The notes beneath the pieces are model-generated. The model saw nothing but the letters and a program-made list of their open reading frames with translations, had not been told where the DNA came from and did not search any database. From JBNKVT01 sp050299335 (GTDB lineage: Bacteria; Pseudomonadota; Alphaproteobacteria; Rhodobacterales; Rhodobacteraceae), in NCBI GenBank assembly GCA_050299335.1, contig JBNKVT010000013.1:1-54074 (forward strand): 54,074 nucleotides of DNA, in the 5' to 3' direction. Of this stretch, positions 16,800 to 24,907 are shown piece after piece. Within the stretch, counting starts at the first letter, position 1, and each line of letters opens with the position of its first letter. Both the position numbers and the translations under genes were made by a program.

Positions 16800-17720
16800 T
16801 CAACCCTGAGATGTAGTGGCCGCCTTTTCAAGCCGGTACTTCTTCCGGAAGGCGGCGATTTCCTCCAGCATGAAGTCGCGGAAAGCCTCGACACGCTTGG
16901 AGTGGCGCAGCTCCTCGGGATAGGCCAGATAGACCGGGATGGTCTTGCTCATCTCATCCGGCAGGACATTCACCAGATCTGGAAAATCGGCGATCAGATA
17001 GTTCGGCAGCGCCCCGATCCCGAGCCCGTTCTGCACACCCTGCAGGATACCGTAATAGTTGTTGACGGTCAGAAGCGATTCCCGCTCGGACGACAGGAAA
17101 GGTGCAATCCAGTCAGCCCCGGCGCTGACCTGGGGGCTGGAAGGGGAGTGGCTGACCAGACGGTGTTCGGACAATTCTTCGACCGTGCGCGGCAGCCCGT
17201 GCTCTTCGACATAGTCGCGCGAGGCATAGAAGCGGATGGTCACGTCCATCAGACGGCGCCGGATCAGGTCGGCCTGGCTTGGTTCCTTCATCCGGATTGC
17301 CACATCGGCCTCGCGCATGGCGAGATCGAGCACCTTTTCCTCCAGGATCAGGTCGATCTTCAGATTGGGATATTTGGCGTAGAGATTTTTCAGCCGCGGT
17401 GCCAGCCAGAGTGTGCCGAAGCCGATCGTCGTCGTCACCCGCAACTCGCCATAAACCTCGTCCGTCGCATCCCTGATCCGCGCCGTCGCCGCCTCCAGCC
17501 GCTTGCGCATCGCGCGGGTGGCGTCATAAAGCAGCTCTCCCTGCTCGGTCAGGATCAGCCCACGGGCATGGCGGTGGAAGAGGGTGACGTTCAGCGCCTC
17601 TTCCAGCGCCCGGATCTGGCGCGAGACGGCGGATTGCGACAGATGCAGGGTCTCGCCGGCATGGGTCAGGCTGCCGGCGTCCGCCACCGCGTGAAAGATC
17701 CGCAACTTGTCCCAATCCAT
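16800..17720 (-). CDS. LysR-type transcriptional regulator, VtlR/LsrB-like
   Basis: A 306-residue LysR regulator with the winged helix-turn-helix at residues 1-60 and a periplasmic-binding-protein-like effector domain from about 90. The N terminus (MDWDKLRIFHAVADAGSLTH, then LHLSQSAVSRQIRALEE and FHRHARGLILTEQGELL) is strikingly like LsrB of Sinorhizobium and VtlR of Brucella, both recalled from memory. Those regulators control AbcR small RNAs, lipopolysaccharide and redox genes. A small RNA with AbcR-like layout lies directly downstream on the same strand. An indolepyruvate ferredoxin oxidoreductase gene is divergent across 202 bases and may share its control region. Orthology is inferred; the start ATG at 17720 fits the family. 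Confidence 0.85.
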   Translation of the reverse strand: MDWDKLRIFHAVADAGSLTHAGETLHLSQSAVSRQIRALEEALNVTLFHRHARGLILTEQGELLYDATRAMRKRLEAATARIRDATDEVYGELRVTTTIGFGTLWLAPRLKNLYAKYPNLKIDLILEEKVLDLAMREADVAIRMKEPSQADLIRRRLMDVTIRFYASRDYVEEHGLPRTVEELSEHRLVSHSPSSPQVSAGADWIAPFLSSERESLLTVNNYYGILQGVQNGLGIGALPNYLIADFPDLVNVLPDEMSKTIPVYLAYPEELRHSKRVEAFRDFMLEEIAAFRKKYRLEKAATTSQG

Positions 17721-17922
17721 ACCCGCCGCCTGCCTCCAGCCCTGGTTAACCGTTTCTATATCGGGAACGATCCTTGCCGATCAAGTCTCGTGCCGGGCCG
17801 GAAAATTGCGCCAGCGGCGAATTCGACATTGAGTTCGTTGCTTTTTTCACCCTGGCACAGGAATGTGTTTCGGCGAAACGGCCCCTGGGCCTATACTGGC
17901 GGCCTACCGGACTGGGAATGCC

Positions 17923-20900
17923 ATGACGCTTCACGATGTCAGCCTTGCCGACCGATTCGACCTGTCGAAACAACGGGTGCTCCTGAACGGCACCCAGGCG
18001 CTGGTTCGGCTGATGCTGGCGCAGAAAGAGCGCGACCGGGCGGCGGGGCTGAACACGGCAGGGTTTTGCACCGGTTATCGCGGCTCGCCCTTGGGGGCAG
18101 TGGACCTGCAGATGCAGCGCGCCGGAAACGTGCTGGCCGCCCATGACGTGAAATTCCTCGAAGGGCTGAACGAGGACCTGGCCGCGACAGCCCTTTGGGG
18201 ATCGCAACAGGCCGGGCTGCGCGGCGAGGGCACCCATGACGGGGTCTTTGGGCTCTGGTACGGCAAGGGGCCGGGGGTGGACCGGAGCGGCGATGTCTTC
18301 CGCCACGCCAACATGGCCGGCACGGCGGAACATGGTGGCGTGATCGCGGCGATGGGTGACGATCATACCGGTGAAAGCTCGACCGTCCTTCACCAGTCGG
18401 AATTCGCCTTTGTCGACGTGCTGATGCCGATCCTGTCGCCCGCCGGCGTGCAGGAGGTGCTGGATTACGGGGCGCTGGGCTACGCGCTCAGCCGCTATAC
18501 CGGCTGCTGGGTGGGGCTGAAATGCGTCAAGGACACGATCGAGGTCACCGAGGTTGTCGATGGCGATCCGCACCGGGTGAGGATCGCGCAGCCGACCGAC
18601 TTCGATTTGCCACCCGATGGGCTGAATATCCGCCTCACCGACGACCCGACCGCCCAGGAGGCGCGGTTGCACGATTACAAGAGGTTCGCCGCCGAAGCCT
18701 TTGGTCGGGCAAACAAAATCGACAAGCGGATGGCCGGGAGGCCTGGGGCAAAGATCGGCATCGTGTCTTCGGGGAAAAGCTGGCTGGATACCGTCCATGC
18801 GCTCGATCTGCTGGGGATCAGCCGCGAGGACTGCGAACGCCTCGGGATCACCACCTACAAGGTCGGCATGGTCTGGCCGCTGGATATGGCCAGTTTCCGG
18901 GAATGGGCTGAGGATCTGGAACTGATCATCGTCGTCGAGGAAAAGCGCAAGCTGATCGAGGTGCAGATCAAGGAAGCGATTTTCGATGACCGGCGTGGGC
19001 GGCGGGTGATCGGCTGGAAGGACGAGCAGGGCAAGCTGGTTTTTTCGGTGAAGAAGTCGCTGGAACCGGTTGGAATTGCGCAGAAACTCGGCGGGTTGCT
19101 GGCCGCAGAAGGCATCGATTCCGACGCTCTGCAAAAACGCCGCGCCGAGATCGACGCGGCCATCCGCGCCGACAATGCCGAAGACATCGCGGTGCGCCAG
19201 CCCTGGTTCTGCTCCGGCTGCCCGCATAATTCCTCCACCAAACTCCCTGAAGGCGCCCGCGCCTATGCCGGGATCGGCTGCCATTACATGGTGCAGTGGA
19301 TGGACCGCGAGACCCTCGGCTTCACCCATATGGGCGGCGAGGGGGCGAACTGGATCGGCGAGGCGCCGTTCTCGACCCGCGGCCACGTCTTTCAGAACCT
19401 CGGCGACGGCACCTATAACCATTCCGGCGTCCAGGCGATCCGCTTCGCCGTAGCCGCCAACACCAACATCACCTACAAGATCCTCTTCAACGACGCCGTC
19501 GCCATGACCGGCGGCCAGAAGAACGACGGCGGCCTGACCGCGCATCAGATCGCCGCCGAGCTGCTGGCGATGGGGGTCAAAAAGGTCGTCGGCGTCTATG
19601 ACGAGAAAGAAGAAATCGACCTCCGCGCCTTCCCCTCAGCGGTCAAAATGCACCCCCGCGCCGAGCTGATGCAGGTCCAGCGCGACCTGGAAAAGATCGA
19701 GGGCGTCACCGCGCTGATCTATATCCAGACCTGTGCCGCCGAAAAACGCCGCCGCCGCAAGCGCGGGGAATTCCCCGACCCTGACCGCCGCGTCTTCATC
19801 AACCCGGAGGTCTGCGAAGGCTGCGGCGATTGCGGCGTCAAATCCAACTGCGTCTCGATCCTGCCCTTGGAAACCCCCTTCGGACGCAAGCGCCAGATCG
19901 ACCAGTCATCCTGCAACAAGGACTTTTCCTGCCTCGAAGGTTTTTGTCCCGCCTTCGTCACCCTCGAAGGCGCTCAGGTCAAAAAGGCCGAGGCAAAAGC
20001 CCTCGACCTCCCCGACCTTCCCGCCCCGACCCTCCCGGCGATCAACGGCACACATAACATCGTCATCACCGGCGTCGGCGGCACCGGCGTCGTCACCGTC
20101 GGCGCGCTCCTGTCCATGGCCGCCCATCTCGAAGGCAAGGGGGCCGGCGTCATGGAAATGGCCGGCCTCGCCCAGAAGGGCGGGGCGGTCCACATCCACT
20201 GCCGCCTCGCAGAGAGGCCGCAAGACATCTCCGCCATCCGCGTCGCCGTGGGCGAGGCAGACGCGCTGATCGGCGGCGATCTGGTGGTCTCGGCGGCGGC
20301 CAAGACCCTCGGCCTGATGGCGCGGGGGCGGACGCGGGCGGTCTGCAATTCCCACGAAATCATCACCGGCGCCTTCACCCATGACACCGAATTCGCCCTG
20401 CCCACCGACGCGATGACCATGGGGCTGAGGGCGCGGATCGGCGACGAGGCCTTGCGTGTGCTCGACGCGACCGGGCTGGCGACGAAGCTGCTCGGCGACG
20501 CCATCTACGCCAATGTCCTGATCCTCGGCGCGGCCTGGCAAGCCGGTCTCGTCCCGCTCTCCCACGAGGCCCTGACCCGCGCCATCGAACTGAACGGCGC
20601 TGCCGTCGATGGCAACCTTCAGGCTTTTGAGATCGGCCGCTGGGCGGTCAGCCATTCCAAGGAAGCCGCGCAGGCGCTGGGAGAGGACACCGAACCCGAG
20701 ACCGCGAGCCTCGACGAGATCACCCGCCTCCGTGCCGAACATCTCGAAAACTACCAGGACCGCGCCCTCGCCGACCGCTTCACCACCCGCGTCCGCAAGG
20801 CCGAAGCCACCGACCCGGGTTTCGCCGCCGCGCTGGCACAAGGCTACCACAAGCTCCTGAGCTACAAGGACGAATACGAGGTGGCCCGGCTTCATGCCGA

Positions 20901-21342
20901 AACACTGGAGGCGGCGGTGGCCGGGAATTTCACCGGCACGCGTTCCATCCGCTTCCACCTCGCCCCGCCTTTCCTTGGCGGCAAGGGTCCGGACGGGTAT
21001 CCGAGGAAACGCAGTTTCGGGCCATGGGTGCTGCCGGTACTGCGGCTTTTGGCGAGGCTGAAACGCCTGCGCGCTACAAGGCTCGACCTTTTCGGATATA
21101 CCGAAGAGCGCCGTTTCGAGCGAGCGCTGATCGCGCAATACGAGGCGGATATGGAATTTGCCGAGGCGGCATTCTCCGAGGCCACCCGTGACCCCGCCAT
21201 CGCCCTGGCACTGCTACCCTTGCAGATCCGGGGTTTCGGCCATGTCAAACGCGCCAATGCGGAGGCGGCGGCGAAACGGCGCGAGGAATTGCTGGCGACG
21301 CTGCGCGCGGGCGGCGGCGGGATCAGTCAGGCGGCGGAATAG
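17923..21342 (+). CDS. Indolepyruvate ferredoxin oxidoreductase, fused alpha/beta/gamma polypeptide
   Basis: A 1139-residue single-chain 2-oxoacid:ferredoxin oxidoreductase that oxidatively decarboxylates aryl pyruvates, or related oxoacids, to acyl-CoA with reduction of ferredoxin. Order of domains: pyrimidine-binding region (GFCTGYRGSPLGAVDLQMQ near 45), the CSGCPHNSS motif (near 430) leading into the TPP-binding region, a ferredoxin-like cysteine cluster (CEGCGDCGVKSNC, near 630), and the gamma domain (GVGGTGVVTVGALL near 717, then MAGLAQKGGAVHIH). The fused form is typical of Proteobacteria, unlike the split archaeal IorAB. The substrate could be other than indolepyruvate. The ATG at 17923 follows GGGAATGCC. 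Confidence 0.9.
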   Translation: MTLHDVSLADRFDLSKQRVLLNGTQALVRLMLAQKERDRAAGLNTAGFCTGYRGSPLGAVDLQMQRAGNVLAAHDVKFLEGLNEDLAATALWGSQQAGLRGEGTHDGVFGLWYGKGPGVDRSGDVFRHANMAGTAEHGGVIAAMGDDHTGESSTVLHQSEFAFVDVLMPILSPAGVQEVLDYGALGYALSRYTGCWVGLKCVKDTIEVTEVVDGDPHRVRIAQPTDFDLPPDGLNIRLTDDPTAQEARLHDYKRFAAEAFGRANKIDKRMAGRPGAKIGIVSSGKSWLDTVHALDLLGISREDCERLGITTYKVGMVWPLDMASFREWAEDLELIIVVEEKRKLIEVQIKEAIFDDRRGRRVIGWKDEQGKLVFSVKKSLEPVGIAQKLGGLLAAEGIDSDALQKRRAEIDAAIRADNAEDIAVRQPWFCSGCPHNSSTKLPEGARAYAGIGCHYMVQWMDRETLGFTHMGGEGANWIGEAPFSTRGHVFQNLGDGTYNHSGVQAIRFAVAANTNITYKILFNDAVAMTGGQKNDGGLTAHQIAAELLAMGVKKVVGVYDEKEEIDLRAFPSAVKMHPRAELMQVQRDLEKIEGVTALIYIQTCAAEKRRRRKRGEFPDPDRRVFINPEVCEGCGDCGVKSNCVSILPLETPFGRKRQIDQSSCNKDFSCLEGFCPAFVTLEGAQVKKAEAKALDLPDLPAPTLPAINGTHNIVITGVGGTGVVTVGALLSMAAHLEGKGAGVMEMAGLAQKGGAVHIHCRLAERPQDISAIRVAVGEADALIGGDLVVSAAAKTLGLMARGRTRAVCNSHEIITGAFTHDTEFALPTDAMTMGLRARIGDEALRVLDATGLATKLLGDAIYANVLILGAAWQAGLVPLSHEALTRAIELNGAAVDGNLQAFEIGRWAVSHSKEAAQALGEDTEPETASLDEITRLRAEHLENYQDRALADRFTTRVRKAEATDPGFAAALAQGYHKLLSYKDEYEVARLHAETLEAAVAGNFTGTRSIRFHLAPPFLGGKGPDGYPRKRSFGPWVLPVLRLLARLKRLRATRLDLFGYTEERRFERALIAQYEADMEFAEAAFSEATRDPAIALALLPLQIRGFGHVKRANAEAAAKRREELLATLRAGGGGISQAAE

Positions 21343-21469
21343 GTTTCGCCAGGGGTTTCAAGACGCTTTTGCCCAAGACGCGCACCCGGTTTTTCTTCGC
21401 ATTGTGCCAAGCCTCCCCCTGACCCCGCCCCGCAGCGAAGGGGAAGCGCGGACGGCGGAGGGGACGGGA

Positions 21470-22297
21470 TCAGAAAGGCGAGAGGCTGTCTTCGGGGGCG
21501 GTCGCAGCGATCGAGGGCGGGTCCGGCATGACCGGTGCGACGCCCGGCGGATCAGGGAGATTCTGGGCCGGCTTCTCTTCGGCAGGGACAGGTCTCGGAG
21601 CGGAGCTCGGAGCGGGGGGCGCGCGGCGCGGTTGCTGGCGCACCGGGGCGGGGGCAGCCCGTCTCGTGGTGATGCGCGGCGGGTTGATCGTGGCACCGGA
21701 AGACTGGAGCCACGCGTGAACAACGGACATGATCCGGCTGGAAATGCGCGCTTTCTGGGTATCGCCGCGCGCCGCCGCCGCCTTGGCCTCTTCGCCGCGA
21801 TAGGCTTCGAGATCGGCATTGATCGGGACCGAGGTCGCCAGCACCGCGCCGTCGCGCGCATCGCGGACCTGGATGACGAACTGAATATCGTGCCAGGCAT
21901 AATACCGGTTCGACACCGCCCGTGGCGTCACCGCGTGAAAGAGCTTCAGGTCCACATCCAGCACCACGCCGCGCCGCCCGTTCAACCCCGAGGCCCCGGC
22001 CTGCACCGCCTCGCCGACGATCCGGCGAACCTGCGCCCTGCGGTCGCCATAGGGCTCGCCATACCAGACGATCTCGTTGCGGGGGAACTGCTCGTTCGGA
22101 TCGCGCGAGACGGTCAGCGATGCGGGGACATTCACATCCACCCGGCTCAGCCGCCAGCTTTCCACCGTCCCGGCCGACACCGAAATCGGCGCACCGAACG
22201 GCTTTGCCTCGGCCTGAATCCGGCCATCGGAGGTAACCCCGGTACAGCCCGAGAGGCCCAAGGCAACAGGAAGTAACACCAGAAGAGATCTTAACAT
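21470..22297 (-). CDS. DUF6778 family lipoprotein
   Basis: A 275-residue predicted lipoprotein. The signal peptide ends at the lipobox LSGC with the lipidated Cys at 18. The middle (about 45-200) carries the conserved-looking part: VPASLTVSRDPNEQFPRNEI, VWYGEPYGDRRAQV, GRRGVVLDVDLKLFHAVT and AWHDIQFVIQVRDA. From about residue 205 the chain is low-complexity, rich in proline and alanine, as expected for a segment spanning the envelope. I associate the core with DUF6778, a Rhodobacterales lipoprotein family of unknown function. It is divergent from the cupin gene and ends 127 bases from the oxidoreductase gene. Confidence 0.75.
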   Translation of the reverse strand: MLRSLLVLLPVALGLSGCTGVTSDGRIQAEAKPFGAPISVSAGTVESWRLSRVDVNVPASLTVSRDPNEQFPRNEIVWYGEPYGDRRAQVRRIVGEAVQAGASGLNGRRGVVLDVDLKLFHAVTPRAVSNRYYAWHDIQFVIQVRDARDGAVLATSVPINADLEAYRGEEAKAAAARGDTQKARISSRIMSVVHAWLQSSGATINPPRITTRRAAPAPVRQQPRRAPPAPSSAPRPVPAEEKPAQNLPDPPGVAPVMPDPPSIAATAPEDSLSPF

Positions 22298-22608
22298 GAT
22301 GGTCGCGGCCCCGACGTCATTAATGCTCCCCCAGCCGGAGTATTATGCACGGCAGGGTCGGTAAATTCGCTGACAATTTCGGAATTCATGAAAAATCCGG
22401 CGAATCTGCGGCATTTATCCCTCTGTAATCGCATGGAATGTGACCATTTTTCGGGCAATGACCCGAATGCCGCGGCCCGACTCAATCTTCGGTTGAGAGG
22501 CGCCCGATCCCGAGGCGGGTCCCGATTTCACTTGCGCCGCCGCCTTAGCGGTTGTCCATCGGCAGCCGCTGGCGCTAGGCTCGGGCACAAAATCCGGGGA
22601 GGATGGGC
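22298..22608. other. 311-bp divergent intergenic region with a shared sequence motif
   Basis: This spacer should hold promoters for both the lipoprotein (minus) and the cupin cluster (plus). At 22362-22387 it contains TAAATTCGCTGACAATTTCG followed by GAATTC, which closely matches a sequence at 29712-29738 between ssb and a lytic transglycosylase gene. I found no gene or tRNA in it. Confidence 0.55.
22362..22387. promoter_or_regulatory. Candidate regulatory motif AAATT-N7-AATTT-CGG-AATT (site 1)
   Basis: AT-rich inverted half-sites around GCTGAC and CGG, matched almost base for base by site 2 at 29712-29738. Both lie in divergent intergenic regions ahead of an envelope-protein gene. A shared DNA-binding protein is possible; its identity is unknown. 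Confidence 0.4.
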
Positions 22609-23016
22609 ATGGAGATCTTCAGACTGGGCGCGCGGCCGGCACGGCTTGGCGAAGAGGGCTATTTCCAGGGCACGGTGATCCTCAGACCGATCATTCAGAC
22701 CCCCGATCCGGCAAGTCTGAAATCGGTGCTTGTCACCTTCGCCCCCGGCGGGCGCACCCATTGGCATAGCCACACGCTCGGCCAGACGCTGCATGTCACC
22801 GAGGGCATCGGCCGGGTGCAATCGCGCGGGCAGCCGCTGCGCGCGATCCGCGCCGGCGACACGGTCTGGATCCCGCCCGGCGAGGAACATTGGCACGGGG
22901 CCGCCCCCGACCACCCGATGACCCATGTCGCCATGCAGGAAAGCCCCGACGGCGACGAGACCGACTGGCTGGAAGGGGTCTCGGACGCCGACTTTGCCGC
23001 TGCGCCAGAGGACTGA
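22609..23016 (+). CDS. Mn/Fe-dependent cupin, (R)-mandelonitrile lyase-like
   Basis: A 135-residue single-domain cupin. The metal ligands H53, H55, Q59 (HWHSHTLGQTLHV) and H94 (GEEHWHGA) fall at exactly the positions I recall for the manganese cupin hydroxynitrile lyases such as GtHNL. In those families cyanohydrin chemistry may be a side activity, and the physiological substrate is unknown. The start at 22609 is preferred to the ATG at 22603, because GGGGAGG ends directly before 22603 and is correctly spaced only for the later codon. It ends three bases before the ACAD gene and heads a four-gene plus-strand cluster. Confidence 0.8.
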   Translation: MEIFRLGARPARLGEEGYFQGTVILRPIIQTPDPASLKSVLVTFAPGGRTHWHSHTLGQTLHVTEGIGRVQSRGQPLRAIRAGDTVWIPPGEEHWHGAAPDHPMTHVAMQESPDGDETDWLEGVSDADFAAAPED

Positions 23017-23019
23017 GGT

Positions 23020-24252
23020 ATGGATCTCGGCATTACCGACAAGGTCGCCCCGCTGATCGCGGCCGTGCGCGAGATGATCGACCAGGAGGTTCGCCCCGCC
23101 GAGGCAGAGTTTTTTGCCGAGGTCGGCAAGGCCGGGGACCGCTTCGTTTACACACCGCGCATGACCGAGATTCTTGAAGGTCTGAAAGCGGAGGCGCGCG
23201 CGCGCGGCCTGTGGAATTTCTGGCTGACAGGGTCCGAGGTGGGTTATGGGCTCAGCACCGTCGAATATGCCTATCTGGCCGAAGAGATGGGCAAGGCGCG
23301 GCTGGGGGCGGAGGTGTTCAACTGCTCGGCACCCGATACCGGCAATATGGAGGTGCTGGAACGCTATGGCAGCGACGCCCACAAGGCCCGCTGGCTGAAG
23401 CCGCTGCTGGCAGGCGAGATTCGCTCGGCTTATTTGATGACCGAACCCCGGGTCGCCTCGTCCGACGCGACCAACATGGCGCTGTCGGCGGTGCGCGATG
23501 GCGACCAATATATCCTCAGCGGCGAGAAATGGTGGTCTTCGGGAGCAGGGGACCCGCGCTGCAAACTCTATATCACCATGGTGAAGACCGGCGGCGACGA
23601 CCTGCCCAAGCACAAGCGGCATTCGATGCTGCTGGTGCCTGCTGAGACGCAAGGCATCGAGGTCCTGCGCCCGATGCAGGTCTACGGCCATGACGAGGCA
23701 CCGCATGGGCATATGCATATCCGGTTCACGGATGTGAAGGTGCCCGTCAATGCGCTGGTCCTCGGCGAGGGGCGCGGCTTCGAGGTGGCGCAGGGGCGGT
23801 TGGGACCGGGGCGCATCCATCACTGCATGCGGGCCATCGGCCATGCCGAGGCGGCGCTGGAGATGATGTGCCGCAGGGCGCTGGAACGCGAGGCGTTCGG
23901 CAAGCGGCTCGCCGATCTCGGGGCAAATCACGACATCATCGCCAATGCCCGCATGGAGATCGAACAGGTGCGGCTCCTGTGTCTCAAGGCCGCCTGGATG
24001 ATGGATCAGGGTGACCAGCGGGCGGCGGCGCCGTGGATTTCGATGATCAAGGTCGAGGCACCGCGCGTGGCGCTGAAAGTGGTCGATGAGGCGGTGCAGA
24101 TGTTCGGCGCCCAGGGCATCAGCCAGGACACGCCGCTGGCCGCGTCCTGGATGCACCTTCGTACCCTCCGCCTCGCCGACGGGCCCGATGCGGTGCACCG
24201 CCGCCAGGTGGCGCGGGCCGAGTTGCGGCGTTTCACCAACGAGCGTGTCTGA
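23020..24252 (+). CDS. Acyl-CoA dehydrogenase, ACAD10/11-like
   Basis: A 410-residue flavin acyl-CoA dehydrogenase. It resembles the dehydrogenase half of human ACAD11 unusually closely: MTEPRVASSDATNM, GEKWWSSGAGDPRCKL, KHKRHSMLLVP, GRGFEVAQGRLGPGRIHHCM and RLADGPDAVHRRQVARAELR all have near-identical counterparts in my recollection of ACAD11. ACAD10/11 and bacterial LvaC act with an APH-type kinase on 4-hydroxyacyl-CoAs: phosphorylation of the 4-OH, then elimination. The kinase gene lies two genes downstream here. FAD binding, catalytic base and cytosolic location are inferred from the family. Confidence 0.88.
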   Translation: MDLGITDKVAPLIAAVREMIDQEVRPAEAEFFAEVGKAGDRFVYTPRMTEILEGLKAEARARGLWNFWLTGSEVGYGLSTVEYAYLAEEMGKARLGAEVFNCSAPDTGNMEVLERYGSDAHKARWLKPLLAGEIRSAYLMTEPRVASSDATNMALSAVRDGDQYILSGEKWWSSGAGDPRCKLYITMVKTGGDDLPKHKRHSMLLVPAETQGIEVLRPMQVYGHDEAPHGHMHIRFTDVKVPVNALVLGEGRGFEVAQGRLGPGRIHHCMRAIGHAEAALEMMCRRALEREAFGKRLADLGANHDIIANARMEIEQVRLLCLKAAWMMDQGDQRAAAPWISMIKVEAPRVALKVVDEAVQMFGAQGISQDTPLAASWMHLRTLRLADGPDAVHRRQVARAELRRFTNERV

Positions 24253-24253
24253 G

Positions 24254-24907
24254 ATGGCCGAGATCGTGCTGGTCCGCCACGGCCAGGCCTCATTCGGGGC
24301 CGAGGATTACGACAGGCTCAGCCCGCTCGGTCACCAGCAGGCCGAATGGCTGGGCGGCTATTTCAATGCCCATGACTTGTGTTTCGACCGGGTCTGGCAC
24401 GGTGCACTCCGCCGCCAGCGCGAGACGGCTGAAGGCATCGCCCGCGTCCATACCCAGCCCGTGGCGCGGGAGGATGCGCGTCTCGACGAATTCCACTACT
24501 TTCCGCTCGAACAACAATATATCGCCGCCACCGGCGCCGACGCGCCCGCGGACCGGGGGACGTTCCTGCGGATTTTCCCCGAGATTTTCACCGCCTGGGA
24601 AACCGGTGCGCTCGATGGCGGCGCCGAGCCGTTTCCCGATTTCGCTGCCCGCGTCCACGCCGCGCTCGACGCGGCGGTCGCTGCCGGCGGGCGAACGCTG
24701 ATCGTCACTTCCGGCGGGGTGATCGGGGTGTCGATTGCCCGTGCCCTCGGGCTTGATGCACGGGCGACAGCGGAGTTGCTTTTGAACATCCACAACGCTT
24801 CGGTCCATAGGCTGGTGTACGAGGCCGGCAAGCTGCGCCTGTCGCTTTTCAACGCCTCGCCGCATCTCGATCCGGCCGACCGGGCCCATGCGCGGACCTA
24901 TGTCTGA
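24254..24907 (+). CDS. Histidine phosphatase family protein
   Basis: A 217-residue branch-1 histidine phosphatase (phosphoglycerate mutase-like fold). The phosphoryl-acceptor motif LVRHGQASFG has RHG at 8-10, and DARLDEFHYF supplies the acidic region. The position that usually reads SHGG is TSGGVIG here, so the second catalytic histidine appears to be replaced by serine. Some members of the fold tolerate this, so activity is uncertain. It starts one base after the ACAD stop and overlaps the kinase start by eight bases, so all three are translated together. In this setting it could remove phosphate from an ACAD11-type intermediate, but no substrate can be named. Confidence 0.85.
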   Translation: MAEIVLVRHGQASFGAEDYDRLSPLGHQQAEWLGGYFNAHDLCFDRVWHGALRRQRETAEGIARVHTQPVAREDARLDEFHYFPLEQQYIAATGADAPADRGTFLRIFPEIFTAWETGALDGGAEPFPDFAARVHAALDAAVAAGGRTLIVTSGGVIGVSIARALGLDARATAELLLNIHNASVHRLVYEAGKLRLSLFNASPHLDPADRAHARTYV

